Below are positions 52,378 through 63,949 of a stretch of DNA of 64,000 bases, one piece after another; the first letter of the stretch is position 1, and each line of letters starts with the position of its first letter. The notes below the pieces were generated by a model. That model saw nothing but the letters and a program-made list of their open reading frames with translations, made no database searches and was not told the origin of the DNA. The DNA is from Actinobacteria bacterium OK074 (GTDB lineage Bacteria > Actinomycetota > Actinomycetes > Streptomycetales > Streptomycetaceae). The DNA lies in contig LJCV01000286.1 in assembly GCA_001298575.1 (NCBI GenBank), positions 1 to 64,000 of the forward strand, read 5' to 3'. A program made the translations under genes and the position numbers.

Positions 52378-53166
52378 ATGCGCACTGATCTCGTCTGCGA
52401 GCCCGGCACTCCCACCCGCCTCAACGAGGACTTCGCCGCACTCGCGCTACCCGCGTCGGGACAGGGCGGTTCGCTCGTGGTCCTGGACGGGGTGACCCCG
52501 CCGGAGGGCGACTACGGCTGTCGGCATTCGGTCCCCTGGTTCTGTTCACAACTCGGCGGAACCCTGACCCAGTTGTCCGTTTCCCGCCGTGATCTGCCCT
52601 TGTCGGAGACACTTTCGGCGGCTCTTCTTCGCGTAACCGAGGCCCACGAAACCACTTGTGACCTTTCTCACCCGCGCACACCACAGGCAACGGTGGTGCT
52701 CGCCCGCTGGGACGAGCGGACGGTGGAGTACCTGGTCCTGTCCGACTCGGCGCTGCTGTACGAGACCGCCGACGGCGCCGTCGTCCCCGTCCTGGACGAC
52801 CGCATCGCCCGGCTGCCGCGCTCGGCCCTGGCCACCCACGCCGAGGTGGACGCCACCCTCCGCAACAAGGAGGGCGGCTTCTTCACCGCGGCGGCGGACC
52901 CGTCGGTGGCCTCCCGGGCGGTCACGGGCACCCTGCCGCGCGAAGAGGTCCGTACCCTCCTGGCCCTCACGGACGGCGCGACCCGCTGGACGGAGATGTT
53001 CCAGGAGGGCGACTGGGACGACCTGTTCGCCGTCGTCCGCAAGGAGGGCGCCCAGTCGCTGGTGGACCGCGTACGGACGCTGGAGCGGGCCGACGAGGGG
53101 GAACGGCTGCGGCTGCGGCGGGGGAAGACGCACGACGACGCGACGGTGGCGTACGTGGAGTTGTGA
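52378..53166 (+). CDS. PP2C-like protein phosphatase
   Basis: 262 aa from ATG 52378 (no clear ribosome site, possibly leaderless). It shows the PP2C skeleton: N-terminal RLNEDF, LDGVTPPEGDYG (metal Asp), SDSALLY, ALTDGATRW and HDDATVAYVEL. It probably dephosphorylates Ser/Thr residues on an unidentified protein. Divergent from conservon 2 and tail-to-tail with the MarR gene, 14 bases apart. Confidence 0.87.
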   Translation: MRTDLVCEPGTPTRLNEDFAALALPASGQGGSLVVLDGVTPPEGDYGCRHSVPWFCSQLGGTLTQLSVSRRDLPLSETLSAALLRVTEAHETTCDLSHPRTPQATVVLARWDERTVEYLVLSDSALLYETADGAVVPVLDDRIARLPRSALATHAEVDATLRNKEGGFFTAAADPSVASRAVTGTLPREEVRTLLALTDGATRWTEMFQEGDWDDLFAVVRKEGAQSLVDRVRTLERADEGERLRLRRGKTHDDATVAYVEL

Positions 53167-53180
53167 GCCCCGCCCCCGGG

Positions 53181-53702
53181 TCAGTTCTCCAGGCTGATGT
53201 TCAACTGGTGCAGCAGCCGGGCCAGTTCCTCCACCTCGCGGGGGTCCCAGTGGGACAGCTGGCTGACGTAACGCTCCCGGCGGGCCTCCCGGATGCGCCC
53301 GACCCGGCTGCTGCCCTCCTCCGTGAGGTCGACGAGCCAGGCGCGCCCGTCCGCCGGGTCGGGCTCGCGGGCGATCAGCCCCAGCTCCTCCAGCGCGCGC
53401 AACTGCCGCGACATCGTGGCCTTGCCGACCCCGATGTACGCGGCGAGGTCCGTGGCCCGCTGCCGCCCGTTCTCGTCGAGCCGGACCAGCAGCCCGTACG
53501 CGGCGGACTCCAGGTCCGGGTGGACCTGGCGGGCCATGTCGCCCTGCTTGGCCCGCACCCGGCGCATGAACAGCGTCAGTTCACGCTCCAGGGCGAGGAA
53601 CCCGGGGATCGTGCCGCCGCCCGCCGGGCCACCGGGATCCGGGCCGACCCCGGCCACGCCGGACACCCCCACGCCCCCGCCACCGTTCCCGTCCTCGTGC
53701 AC
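53181..53702 (-). CDS. MarR-family transcriptional regulator
   Basis: 173 aa from GTG 53702. The winged helix is DLAAYIGVGKATMSRQLRALEELGLIAREPDPADGRAWLVDLTEEG, typical of MarR. The N-terminus is Gly-rich. AGGGG lies 8 bases upstream of the GTG. A near-palindrome, likely its own operator, is 19 bases upstream (53721-53736), so autoregulation is expected. It is divergent from the GH25 gene, which may be under its control. Confidence 0.9.
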   Translation of the reverse strand: MHEDGNGGGGVGVSGVAGVGPDPGGPAGGGTIPGFLALERELTLFMRRVRAKQGDMARQVHPDLESAAYGLLVRLDENGRQRATDLAAYIGVGKATMSRQLRALEELGLIAREPDPADGRAWLVDLTEEGSSRVGRIREARRERYVSQLSHWDPREVEELARLLHQLNISLEN

Positions 53703-53720
53703 GTCTAGCCCCTGACCCGG

Positions 53721-53736
53721 TTTCCCGATCGTGAAA
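53721..53736. promoter_or_regulatory. Near-palindrome, putative MarR operator
   Basis: TTTCCCGATCGTGAAA pairs at 7 of 8 positions across its centre and lies 19 bases before the MarR start codon. The intergenic stretch 53703-53955 (divergent to the GH25 gene) shows no other obvious site. Confidence 0.5.
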
Positions 53737-53955
53737 GTTTCCGCCGGACAACGCCGTAATCCCAGCTCGGCAAGTATTTCGCAGGCATGGACCAACGGCA
53801 GTCCCCGGGCCCTCTTCCCAGCCCGGTTTCCGTGTGCGTAGCGTCATCGACAGTGCGACGAGTGGCATGCGCACGCCACAGGGCCCGCGCTCGCCCCCGG
53901 CACCACTTCTCCCTTCACCCTTCACCGGCACCACCGAGTTCCCGGAGACCACGTC

Positions 53956-54783
53956 ATGCCCGTGCACAGACCCGGAACGATCCGACTCCCCTTATGGCGC
54001 CCGGCTCTAGTAGCCGCCCTCGCGGCAGCGCTCTCACTCCTCCTCGCCCTCCCCTCCCTGGCCGCCTCCGTCCCCGCCCGCGGCTCCGCGTACATGGGCA
54101 TCGGCGTCCTGGCCCACGAGGGCCGCTCCGACGACACCGGCGTCACCCCCGCCGTCACCCAGACGGAGGGCGTCGACGTCGCCAGCTACCAGGGCGACGT
54201 CGACTGGTCGACCCTGTGGAGCAGCGGCGTCCAGTGGGCCTACACGAAGGCGACCGAGGGGACGTACTACACCAACCCCTACTTCGCGCAGCAGTACACC
54301 GGGTCGTACGACGTCGGGATGATCCGCGGCGCGTACCACTTCGCCACCCCGGACACCACGACCGGTGCCACGCAGGCCAGTTACTTCGTCGCGCACGGCG
54401 GCGGCTGGTCGGCGGACGGGATGACGCTGCCGGGCGTGCTGGACATCGAGTACAACCCCTACGGGGCGAGCTGCTACGGGCTGACGACGAGCGGGATGGT
54501 GAGCTGGATCAGCGGCTTCCTGACCCAGTACAAGGCGCTGACCGGGCGGGACGCGGTGATCTACACGTCGACGAGCTGGTGGACCACGTGCACGGGCAAC
54601 TACAGCGGCTTCGGCGCGAGCAACCCGCTGTGGGTGGCCCGCTACGCCTCCACCGTGGGGACGCTTCCGGCGGGTTGGTCGGTGCAGACGATGTGGCAGT
54701 ACACGTCGACGGGCCCGACGGTCGGCGACCACGACAGGTTCAACGGGGCGATCGACCGGGTGCAGGCGCTCGCCAACGGGTAG
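53956..54783 (+). CDS. Secreted GH25 lysozyme
   Basis: 275 aa. A signal peptide (LVAALAAALSLLLALPSLAAS) is followed by a GH25 fold: GVDVASYQGDVDW (catalytic Asp region), KATEGTYY, GAYHFATP and LDIEYN (catalytic Glu/Asp), then WQYTSTG near the end. It hydrolyses the MurNAc-GlcNAc bond of peptidoglycan, as in Streptomyces cellosyl. A strong terminator hairpin follows. Confidence 0.95.
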   Translation: MPVHRPGTIRLPLWRPALVAALAAALSLLLALPSLAASVPARGSAYMGIGVLAHEGRSDDTGVTPAVTQTEGVDVASYQGDVDWSTLWSSGVQWAYTKATEGTYYTNPYFAQQYTGSYDVGMIRGAYHFATPDTTTGATQASYFVAHGGGWSADGMTLPGVLDIEYNPYGASCYGLTTSGMVSWISGFLTQYKALTGRDAVIYTSTSWWTTCTGNYSGFGASNPLWVARYASTVGTLPAGWSVQTMWQYTSTGPTVGDHDRFNGAIDRVQALANG

Positions 54784-54802
54784 GCAGCCGCGTATATGAG
54801 TA

Positions 54803-54840
54803 GTGATGGCCCGGGCCCCTTACGGGACCCGGGCCGTCAC
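54803..54840. terminator. Hairpin terminator between GH25 and lon
   Basis: GTGATGGCCCGGGCCCC and GGGACCCGGGCCGTCAC pair along about 17 positions with two mismatches, around a short TTAC loop. It sits between convergent genes (stops at 54783 and 54857) and can serve both strands. Confidence 0.8.
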
Positions 54841-54856
54841 CTTCCGGCGGCGTCCG

Positions 54857-57289
<2,433 letters not shown>

Positions 57290-57310
57290 GATCTCCCCTT
57301 CGGCATTCAA

Positions 57311-57331
57311 GTTGAGCTATGCCGACTCAAT
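57311..57331. promoter_or_regulatory. HAIR-type HspR operator before lon
   Basis: GTTGAGC and ACTCAAT flank a 7-base spacer (TATGCCG), matching the HAIR consensus CTTGAGT-N7-ACTCAAG at 11 of 14 arm positions. It lies 22 bases upstream of the start codon. Confidence 0.8.
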
Positions 57332-57383
57332 GCACGTGAGCCGTTGATTGTTCCCGGGGGTGCGGCGCGTTCGCTGTGGGCGA

Positions 57384-58670
57384 TCAAGCGGTGCCCTTCG
57401 CATCCGGCCCCGGGAGCGTCCGGCCCAGGCGGGCGAGCGGGGACAGGGCCATCAGCACGGGAGACAGCGTCATACCCGCGGCCGTCACCAGGAGGCTGGT
57501 GCGCAACCCCCACTCCCCCGCGAGGAACCCGCCGAGCAGCGAGCCGAGGGGGGTCAGCCCCATGCCGACGAACGTGATCGTCGCGGCGGCGCGGCCCTGC
57601 ATCCCGTCCGGGGTGACGGCCTGCCGTACGGCCATGACCGTGACGTTCACCAACTGGCCGCCGGCCCCGAACACGAAGCCGACCGCGAGCAGCGCGGCGA
57701 CCGTCACGGCGGAGGAGCCGTGCAGCGCGGGCACGCACAGGAAGGCGCCGTCGCCGAGCAGCGCCGCGGAGACGAGCACCGGGCCGTGGCCGAACCGGCC
57801 CGGCAGCCGGGCGGCGAGCATCGAGCCCAGCAGCGCGCCCGGCGCCGGCGCCGCGAGCGCCAGGCCGACGGCGGTGCCCGACAGGTGCAACTCCCGTGGC
57901 AGAAAGAGCAGATAGACGGTCATCAGGGCAGCGAAGGAGAACTGGAAGGCGGCCGAGGCGAGACACACGGTCCGCAGCGCGGTGTCGCCGACGACGAACC
58001 GGAGCCCCGCAAGGATCCGCCGCCCCACCCGAGCAGGACGCTCCGAGCGCTGTGGGATCGATTCGGCCCGGCGCATCCGCCGAATCGTCAGGAACGACAG
58101 CGCGAAGAACAGCGCGCTGGAAGCCGCGGCGATCGGCGCCGAGAGCAGCGACACCAGTGCGCCACCGAGGGCAGGACCGCCGATCTGGGCGGCGGACCGG
58201 CTGCCTTCGAGCGCGCTGTTCCCCCGCACCAGTTGATCGCGTTCGACCAGCCGCACGAGAGACGCCTGGTAGGCCACGTCGAAGAACACGGACAGGGCCC
58301 CGACGGCGAAGGCGACCACGAACAGCGCGGGCAGCCCGAGCAGGCCGAGGAAACCGGCCACAGCGGCGGCGCCCAGTGCCAGGGTCCGACCGACGTCCGT
58401 CAGCACCATCACCGTACGGGTCCGCCACCGGTCCACCCAGGCGCCGGCGAAGAGCGAGAGCAACAGGATCGGCACCTGCCCCACCGCACGGAGGGCGCCC
58501 AACTGACCGGCCCCGGCGTCGAGCGTCAGGACGGCGACGAGCGGCAGCACCACCAGGCTTGCCTGCTCGCCGAGTTGGGAGGCGGTCTGCCCCACCCAGA
58601 GCCTGCGGAAATCGCCGTCCCGCCACAGGCTCGACGGCACGGGGATCCCCTGGAGTCGTGGGTCACTCAC
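57384..58670 (-). CDS. MFS transporter
   Basis: 428 aa from GTG 58670, with about 12 membrane helices. It has the FRRLWVGQTASQLG opening and VDRWRTRTVMVLTD loop typical of drug-export MFS members (MFS_3-like). Likely exports a small drug or metabolite; cargo unknown. It sits upstream of lon on the same strand but is separated by the HAIR box, so they are independent. Confidence 0.92.
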   Translation of the reverse strand: MSDPRLQGIPVPSSLWRDGDFRRLWVGQTASQLGEQASLVVLPLVAVLTLDAGAGQLGALRAVGQVPILLLSLFAGAWVDRWRTRTVMVLTDVGRTLALGAAAVAGFLGLLGLPALFVVAFAVGALSVFFDVAYQASLVRLVERDQLVRGNSALEGSRSAAQIGGPALGGALVSLLSAPIAAASSALFFALSFLTIRRMRRAESIPQRSERPARVGRRILAGLRFVVGDTALRTVCLASAAFQFSFAALMTVYLLFLPRELHLSGTAVGLALAAPAPGALLGSMLAARLPGRFGHGPVLVSAALLGDGAFLCVPALHGSSAVTVAALLAVGFVFGAGGQLVNVTVMAVRQAVTPDGMQGRAAATITFVGMGLTPLGSLLGGFLAGEWGLRTSLLVTAAGMTLSPVLMALSPLARLGRTLPGPDAKGTA

Positions 58671-58811
58671 GGCGTCCGGACAGTAGCCCGCGGCGGCTCG
58701 ACGCGAAAAGCGATTTCTACCGCGGCCCACCCCCTGTTGGACGAGGCGCCGCAGTATGTACAGTGATCCGTAATAGACGTAAACACCTTTCAGTCATTAC
58801 AGGGGACTGCT

Positions 58812-59465
58812 GTGGACGGACTCGTACGGGCCTGGATCGACGGCTGGGTGGTCTCGCGCGGGGCGGCGCCGCCCGTGCGGGAACCGTGGGGCTACACCGT
58901 CGACGTGGGGCAGGTGGAGCAGGTCACCCGGCACGTTTTCGACGCCCTGAACGACGCGGTGGACGAGGCCGACGTCCGGAAGGTCGCGAGCGCGGTGACC
59001 GGCGCCGGGGTGTGGCTCAAGGTCTTCACGGAACCGGAACGGGTGGGCCCCTGGCTCGGCGACGGCTGGCGACTGGACGCGACCGGGTACCTGATGTCGA
59101 CCCGCCTCGACCCGACGTCCGCACCGCCACCCGCCGCCCCTACGGGGTACCGCACGCGCACCTGGTCCCGCGGCGGGGTGATCCAGACGCTGATCGCCGC
59201 ACCCGACGGCGCCCTCGCCGCACGCGGCCAGATCGCGCTGCCGGGCCGCACCGCCGTCCTCGACCGCATCGAAACGGCCCCGGCACACCGTCGCAAGGGG
59301 CTGGGCAGCCTCGTCGTCCGCACCCTGGAACACGCGGCGGCCAACCAGGGCGCGGAGGAGGCGGTCCTCGGCGGCACACCGGAGGGGCGGGCGCTGTACG
59401 AGGCGCTGGGCTGGCGGGTGGAGGCGCCACTGACGAGCGCGAAGTTCACGGGGACGGGCGGCTGA
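58812..59465 (+). CDS. GNAT acetyltransferase
   Basis: 217 aa from GTG 58812, with AGGGGA five bases upstream. The C-terminal GNAT core has LDRIETAPAHRRKGLGSLVVRTLE (acetyl-CoA loop RRKGLG) and EGRALYEALGWR. The N-terminal ~100 residues form a second GNAT-like half. The upstream stretch 58671-58811 is unusually AT-rich and should hold its promoter. Confidence 0.9.
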   Translation: MDGLVRAWIDGWVVSRGAAPPVREPWGYTVDVGQVEQVTRHVFDALNDAVDEADVRKVASAVTGAGVWLKVFTEPERVGPWLGDGWRLDATGYLMSTRLDPTSAPPPAAPTGYRTRTWSRGGVIQTLIAAPDGALAARGQIALPGRTAVLDRIETAPAHRRKGLGSLVVRTLEHAAANQGAEEAVLGGTPEGRALYEALGWRVEAPLTSAKFTGTGG

Positions 59466-59517
59466 GCGGTCCCGGAAATTCGGTTGCCGCGGACGGTACG
59501 GTCCGTACGGTCGTCCC

Positions 59518-60435
59518 GTGACGAAGAGCGAGACCGAGACCAAGGCCGAGACTGAAGCCGAGACCAGGGGCAAGCCCGGCGGGGGCGAGGCTGGCGGGAT
59601 CGACACCCTCCCCGCCGCCCTCCTCTCCGCCTACGACGCCCAGATGCGCACCGCACCACCCCACCCCCCAGCAGGCGTCAGCTACGAGCAGGACGGCCCA
59701 CTGCTCCGGATCGTCGGCCAGTTCCGCGGCTTCGTGAGCGGGCCGCGCGACTTGGGCGTGCGCGGCACCGACCTGGACCAACTCATCGCCCGCCAGCGCG
59801 ACTTCTTCGCCGCGCGCGGTGAGGCCCTGGAGTGGAAGACCCGCGGCCACGACGAGCCCGCCGACCTCACCGACCGTCTGCGCGCGGCGGGTTTCGTGCC
59901 CGAGGAACGCGAGACGGTCGTCATCGGCCGCGTCGAGGACCTGGCGGCCGGGGAGCCCGCCACGCCGGACGGCGTCACGCTGCGCCAGGTCACCGCGGAC
60001 GCCGACATGCGCCGTATCGCCGCGATGGAGTCGACGGTGTGGGGCGCGGACTGGAGCTGGCTCGCGGACGACCTGATCGGCCGCGTCGCCGCCGCCCCGG
60101 ACGAGATCGCGGTCCACGTCGCCGAGGCGGACGGCGAGGTGGTCTCGGCGGCGTGGCTGGTGTTCCGCGCGGGCACGGAGTTCGCGAGCCCGTGGGGCGG
60201 CTCGACGCTGGCCGAGTGGCGCGGCCGGGGCATCTACCGCGCCCTGGTCGCCGTACGCGCCGCCCTCGCCGCCGAGCGCGGCGTGCGCTACCTGCACGTG
60301 GACGCCTCCGACGGCAGCGCCCCCATCCTGCGCCGCCTGGGCTTCCACGCGGTGACCACGACGACGCCGTACGTGTGGACGCCGGACGCAGGGACACCGG
60401 ACGCCGGGGCGGACGGCCGGCTCCCTGCCGAGTGA
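59518..60435 (+). CDS. GNAT acetyltransferase with repetitive acidic N-terminus
   Basis: 305 aa from GTG 59518. Residues 3-17 are a Thr/Glu/Lys repeat (SETETKAETEAETRG). The GNAT core has GRGIYRALVAVRAAL (acetyl-CoA loop WRGRGIY) and APILRRLGF. The N-terminal half resembles a second GNAT-like lobe. It lies 52 bases after another GNAT gene and is probably on the same transcript. Substrate unknown. Confidence 0.9.
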   Translation: MTKSETETKAETEAETRGKPGGGEAGGIDTLPAALLSAYDAQMRTAPPHPPAGVSYEQDGPLLRIVGQFRGFVSGPRDLGVRGTDLDQLIARQRDFFAARGEALEWKTRGHDEPADLTDRLRAAGFVPEERETVVIGRVEDLAAGEPATPDGVTLRQVTADADMRRIAAMESTVWGADWSWLADDLIGRVAAAPDEIAVHVAEADGEVVSAAWLVFRAGTEFASPWGGSTLAEWRGRGIYRALVAVRAALAAERGVRYLHVDASDGSAPILRRLGFHAVTTTTPYVWTPDAGTPDAGADGRLPAE

Positions 60436-60447
60436 ACGCCGCGCCGG

Positions 60448-61203
60448 TCAGCCGGGGGTGTAGCCGCGCAGGAAGTGCGCGAGTTCCCCGGACAGGTCCG
60501 GCAGGTCCGGCAGGTCCGGGGCGTCGGCCGACCGCCGCCAGGTGACGCCCACCAGCAGGTAGTTGCCGCCGTGGACGAAGGCGTCGCCGGCCGCGACCAG
60601 GTCGTCGATGCGACGTCTCACCTTGGGCTCGCGCGAGTACTCCCCGAGGGCGATCGAGCGGGCCAGCCAGCGCACCAGGCGGTAGCCCTCGGCGCGCGCG
60701 TGGCCGAGCACGGGGATCGGTTCCGCGTAGGAGGAGAGCATCACCATCAGCGTGGGGAATCCCGAGGAGATGAGGTGCCGGATCACCTGGCCGCCCGAGG
60801 TCCCGCCCCACAGGGAGGCGAGCCTGATGTGGTCGTCGGGGGCCGGCAGGTAGGGCGGGTTGCTGATGGCGACCATGTGGTCCCTGGAGCCCGGCAGTTC
60901 CTGGAAGAAGTCCGCGTTGTGGATCCGGTACACGTCGGCCAGCCCCAGGTCGGCGCTCGTCCTGGCCGCGACCTTGTAGGCGGCGTCGTCGATCTCGAAC
61001 GAGCGGACCGGCCCCGGCCAGCCGGTGCGGCGCAGCACACCGCAGATCGCCTGGCCCGTGCCGGAACCCAGCTCCATCAGGGTCGGATGCTCCCGGCCGT
61101 CCCGTAAACCGTGGGCCGAGCCCTGCCAGGAACGACGCAACAACAGGTCCTCGACGCAGAGTCCATAGAACTCGGATTCCTCGGAGTCGTAGAAAGCGTC
61201 CAG
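60448..61203 (-). CDS. SAM-dependent methyltransferase with NPPY motif, apparent CTG start
   Basis: 251 aa. Class I SAM motif MELGSGTGQA (~residue 45-54) and the catalytic SNPPYLP (N-methyltransferase-type NPPY) are intact. The frame runs upstream of the first ATG, GTG and TTG candidates with clear coding content (DAFYDSEESEFYGLCVEDLLLRRS). The only suitable initiation codon is CTG at 61203-61201, with a perfect GGAGGT six bases upstream. The gene follows the receptor-like gene by 13 bases. NPPY enzymes methylate protein Gln/Asn or adenine; the target is unknown, and its linkage suggests modification of a partner of that receptor. TTG 61143 is the fallback start. Confidence 0.8.
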   Translation of the reverse strand: MDAFYDSEESEFYGLCVEDLLLRRSWQGSAHGLRDGREHPTLMELGSGTGQAICGVLRRTGWPGPVRSFEIDDAAYKVAARTSADLGLADVYRIHNADFFQELPGSRDHMVAISNPPYLPAPDDHIRLASLWGGTSGGQVIRHLISSGFPTLMVMLSSYAEPIPVLGHARAEGYRLVRWLARSIALGEYSREPKVRRRIDDLVAAGDAFVHGGNYLLVGVTWRRSADAPDLPDLPDLSGELAHFLRGYTPG

Positions 61204-61216
61204 CGGTACACCTCCG

Positions 61217-63949
61217 TCAGGGAGAAGAAGAGGACGGGTCCACCGGACATTCCTGGCGGGCGGCTCCCCAGAACTTCAGATCTTCGGCGGCCGTAAACCG
61301 GCCGCATTTGAGGACGACCTTGGAGGGGCCCTTCCGGTGCAGCGCCTCCAGAATGAAGATCGGCCGGTCCACCGGCACCTGCCGCCGCCCGAGAAAGGCG
61401 ATGGCCCCGCTCGCGCCGATGAAGTCGATCTGACCGTCCTGGAGTTTGGTGGCCACGACACTCCGTTCGAAGTCGGCGTCCTTCGACTGGTACGCCTTGT
61501 CGATCGCCTCCTTCGCCACCAGGAAGGAGTCGAATCCGAGCGCGGGGTAGCTGGGATCGACGGTCGACCCGAATTCCCTGACGAATTCCGCGAGGAAGGC
61601 GCGCCCCACGTTGTTCTCGTGTCCGGGAGCACTGAACGCCGCGTAATAGAACTGGAGGAAGGGGTAATGGACGGTCTCACCGTCGGAGACGAATCCACCT
61701 CCGTCGTCGCCGGACAACACGGTGATGTTCTTCCCCGCGCACACCGGGTCGCTCTTCACGGCGTCGAGGAACGCGGGCAGATCGTACGCGCGCTGCGTGT
61801 AGTACACGACGGCGCGCTCGGTGTCGATGGCCTCGCACACGCCCCGGGCCAGGTCGTCGGCGTTGCCCACCACCTTGTCGCGATTGCCGAGACGCGGGTC
61901 GTGCACCATGTCCGCCGGGTCCGTCGCGGGCTGGTACGAGAACGTCTCCGCGATCTTCCCGTTCATCGCGCGGAAGGACTGGCGGAAATCCTCCGCGAGG
62001 TTCTGGCTGTACAGGTCGCTCGGATCCTGGATCACCACCGCCCGGTCGGTGCCCACGAATTCCCCGAACCCGTTCTTGACGATCGGTGCGTTCAGCGCGA
62101 AGCGGGCGGCAGCGTCCGCCTGCCGTTTGTTGAGCGGGGCGATCTGGTAGAAGTACGGCGACCGGGAGATCTCGTCCGCGGTGATGGTGCTGGCCACGAC
62201 GGTCAGCCGGTTCTTGGTCAGTACGTCTATGGCGTCACGCGATTCCTTCCGGCTCTGCGAGACGCCGACCACCGCGACGATCCGCCGGTCGTGCCGGGCC
62301 ATCGCGGCGATTTTCCTGGCCACCGAAACCCCGGCGGCGAACCGGTCCCCGGGATTGGCGATCAGCAAGCGGATACGCATCTGGTTCTCGTTGGCGACCG
62401 CCTCTTCGTTCGCCTGCCGTTGGGCGAGGGCCACGCCCTGCACCTGTTGCAGGAAAACCTCGCCGCTGCGGCCCGGCAGGGAGGGTTTGGTCACCGGCGC
62501 GAAGAACACGACGGTGCGATAGGGAAGTCCGTCGTGCCGGAATTTCTCGAGAACCGACTTGTTCTCCTCGCGGACACTGCGCTCGACCGCGTTCAGCCTT
62601 TTGTAGTTGAGGGCCTCGGCGCCGGTGGACGAACCTGGTCTGTTCGCGAATCCGCAGGACCCGTCGGTCACTCCGACCCGCTCCCCGAGCGAGGTCGTCC
62701 AGGTGTCGCGGCACGGGTCGCGGCGCTCGGCCAGGTACTGGACCGTGCCGATCGAGAGCGTCAGCACGACGGCGACCGCCAGCACCGGCCTGGCGAAGTC
62801 GGTCAGCCGGTTCGGCTGGACCGGAACCTTCCGGTTCACCTGGAGCCAGGACTCGGCGGCCCCGTCCACCTCCGCCGCGTCCAGCGCCACGTAGTGGACC
62901 TGGCTGCGGCCCGTCCGGCGCGGCTCCTGGAGTTCGTCGGCCAGGTCGCGCAACGACCGGGCCCCGGCGTCGCGGGCGCACGCGGGCCGTTCTCCCGCCG
63001 CGGCGGCCAGCACCAGCAGGGGTGTGCTCTCCCGCGACCGGACGACGTCGACGTACGTCTCCAGGAGTTCACGCAGCGCCGACGCCGGGTCCGGCCCGGT
63101 CAGCAGCAGGAGCACGAACGGCCAGCGCCGCCTTCTGCGCAGCACACCGAGGACGTGCCGCCACCGGCGGCCCCGGGCCGCTTCCAGGTCCTGCACCAGG
63201 GCGTGCACCAGGATGCTGCGGACCACGGTGGCGTCGTCGTGCTCCCGGCCGCCCTCGGCCAGCCGCAGCGCGCTCGTCAGGAAGTCGACGTCGGGTGCTC
63301 CGGTGATCCGCCGCATCTGCTCGGTGAACCAGCGCAGCCCGGAGCCGCGGGTCAGCCGCTGGCCGTACCACCACCGGGGGACGAACCGCACCACGGGCAT
63401 GAGCGTGGCGAGAACGGAGCCGAACGGGCTGCTCGGCACCTGGGCGGGATCGAACCGCTCCAGCAGTCGCGGCACCGTCCGCCGCGCCAGCCGCCGGTCG
63501 TAGAGGTACTCCAGGAGCTTGGTCCGCCGGTCGGCGAGGGATCCGCGCACTCCCGGCGCCTCCAGCAGATCCCGGCAGAGGTGGAAGGTGCGCAGCCGCA
63601 GGCGTCCGGCGCCCGTCGGCATGGACCCCTCCAGTTGGTTGGCGAGGTCGTCCATGAGGGCGAGTCCCCCGGCCGGCGACGCGGGCGCACCGCCGTCCTC
63701 CAGGAGGGCGTGCGGGACCAGCGACGGGTGTGCCCCGAGCGCGGGCTGTGCCGCCTCGTCGACGAGACGCCGCCGCAGCCCGCGCACGACCTGCTCCGGC
63801 AGCGGGCTGCCGACGGCGGCACCGAAGACCACGACCGGCAGCGCGGCCCCCTTCGGGGGGCGGCTCATGACGAGGTCGAGCGTCTCGACGGCGTAGTGGA
63901 TTCCCGGAAGAGCGGGAAGATCCGGCCAAAAGGGTTCTCTGTCGCGCAC
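61217..63949 (-). CDS. Membrane-anchored receptor-like protein with extracellular periplasmic-binding domain
   Basis: 910 aa from GTG 63949. Residues ~1-370 are cytoplasmic, Arg/Leu-rich and look like a degenerate NTPase: PVVVFGAAVGSPLP stands where a P-loop would be, but no GxxxxGKS/T is present, and RRRWPFVLLLLTGPD is later. A single transmembrane helix (about 383-405, PVLAVAVVLTLSIGTVQYL) leads outside to a type I periplasmic-binding (Leu/Ile/Val-binding, receptor-family ligand-binding) domain at ~470-890, with VVGVSQSRKE and ALGFDSFLVAKEAID. There is no signal peptide, so it is a type II single-pass protein. The function is likely ligand sensing; partners may lie beyond the window edge. 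Confidence 0.78.
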   Translation of the reverse strand: MRDREPFWPDLPALPGIHYAVETLDLVMSRPPKGAALPVVVFGAAVGSPLPEQVVRGLRRRLVDEAAQPALGAHPSLVPHALLEDGGAPASPAGGLALMDDLANQLEGSMPTGAGRLRLRTFHLCRDLLEAPGVRGSLADRRTKLLEYLYDRRLARRTVPRLLERFDPAQVPSSPFGSVLATLMPVVRFVPRWWYGQRLTRGSGLRWFTEQMRRITGAPDVDFLTSALRLAEGGREHDDATVVRSILVHALVQDLEAARGRRWRHVLGVLRRRRRWPFVLLLLTGPDPASALRELLETYVDVVRSRESTPLLVLAAAAGERPACARDAGARSLRDLADELQEPRRTGRSQVHYVALDAAEVDGAAESWLQVNRKVPVQPNRLTDFARPVLAVAVVLTLSIGTVQYLAERRDPCRDTWTTSLGERVGVTDGSCGFANRPGSSTGAEALNYKRLNAVERSVREENKSVLEKFRHDGLPYRTVVFFAPVTKPSLPGRSGEVFLQQVQGVALAQRQANEEAVANENQMRIRLLIANPGDRFAAGVSVARKIAAMARHDRRIVAVVGVSQSRKESRDAIDVLTKNRLTVVASTITADEISRSPYFYQIAPLNKRQADAAARFALNAPIVKNGFGEFVGTDRAVVIQDPSDLYSQNLAEDFRQSFRAMNGKIAETFSYQPATDPADMVHDPRLGNRDKVVGNADDLARGVCEAIDTERAVVYYTQRAYDLPAFLDAVKSDPVCAGKNITVLSGDDGGGFVSDGETVHYPFLQFYYAAFSAPGHENNVGRAFLAEFVREFGSTVDPSYPALGFDSFLVAKEAIDKAYQSKDADFERSVVATKLQDGQIDFIGASGAIAFLGRRQVPVDRPIFILEALHRKGPSKVVLKCGRFTAAEDLKFWGAARQECPVDPSSSSP

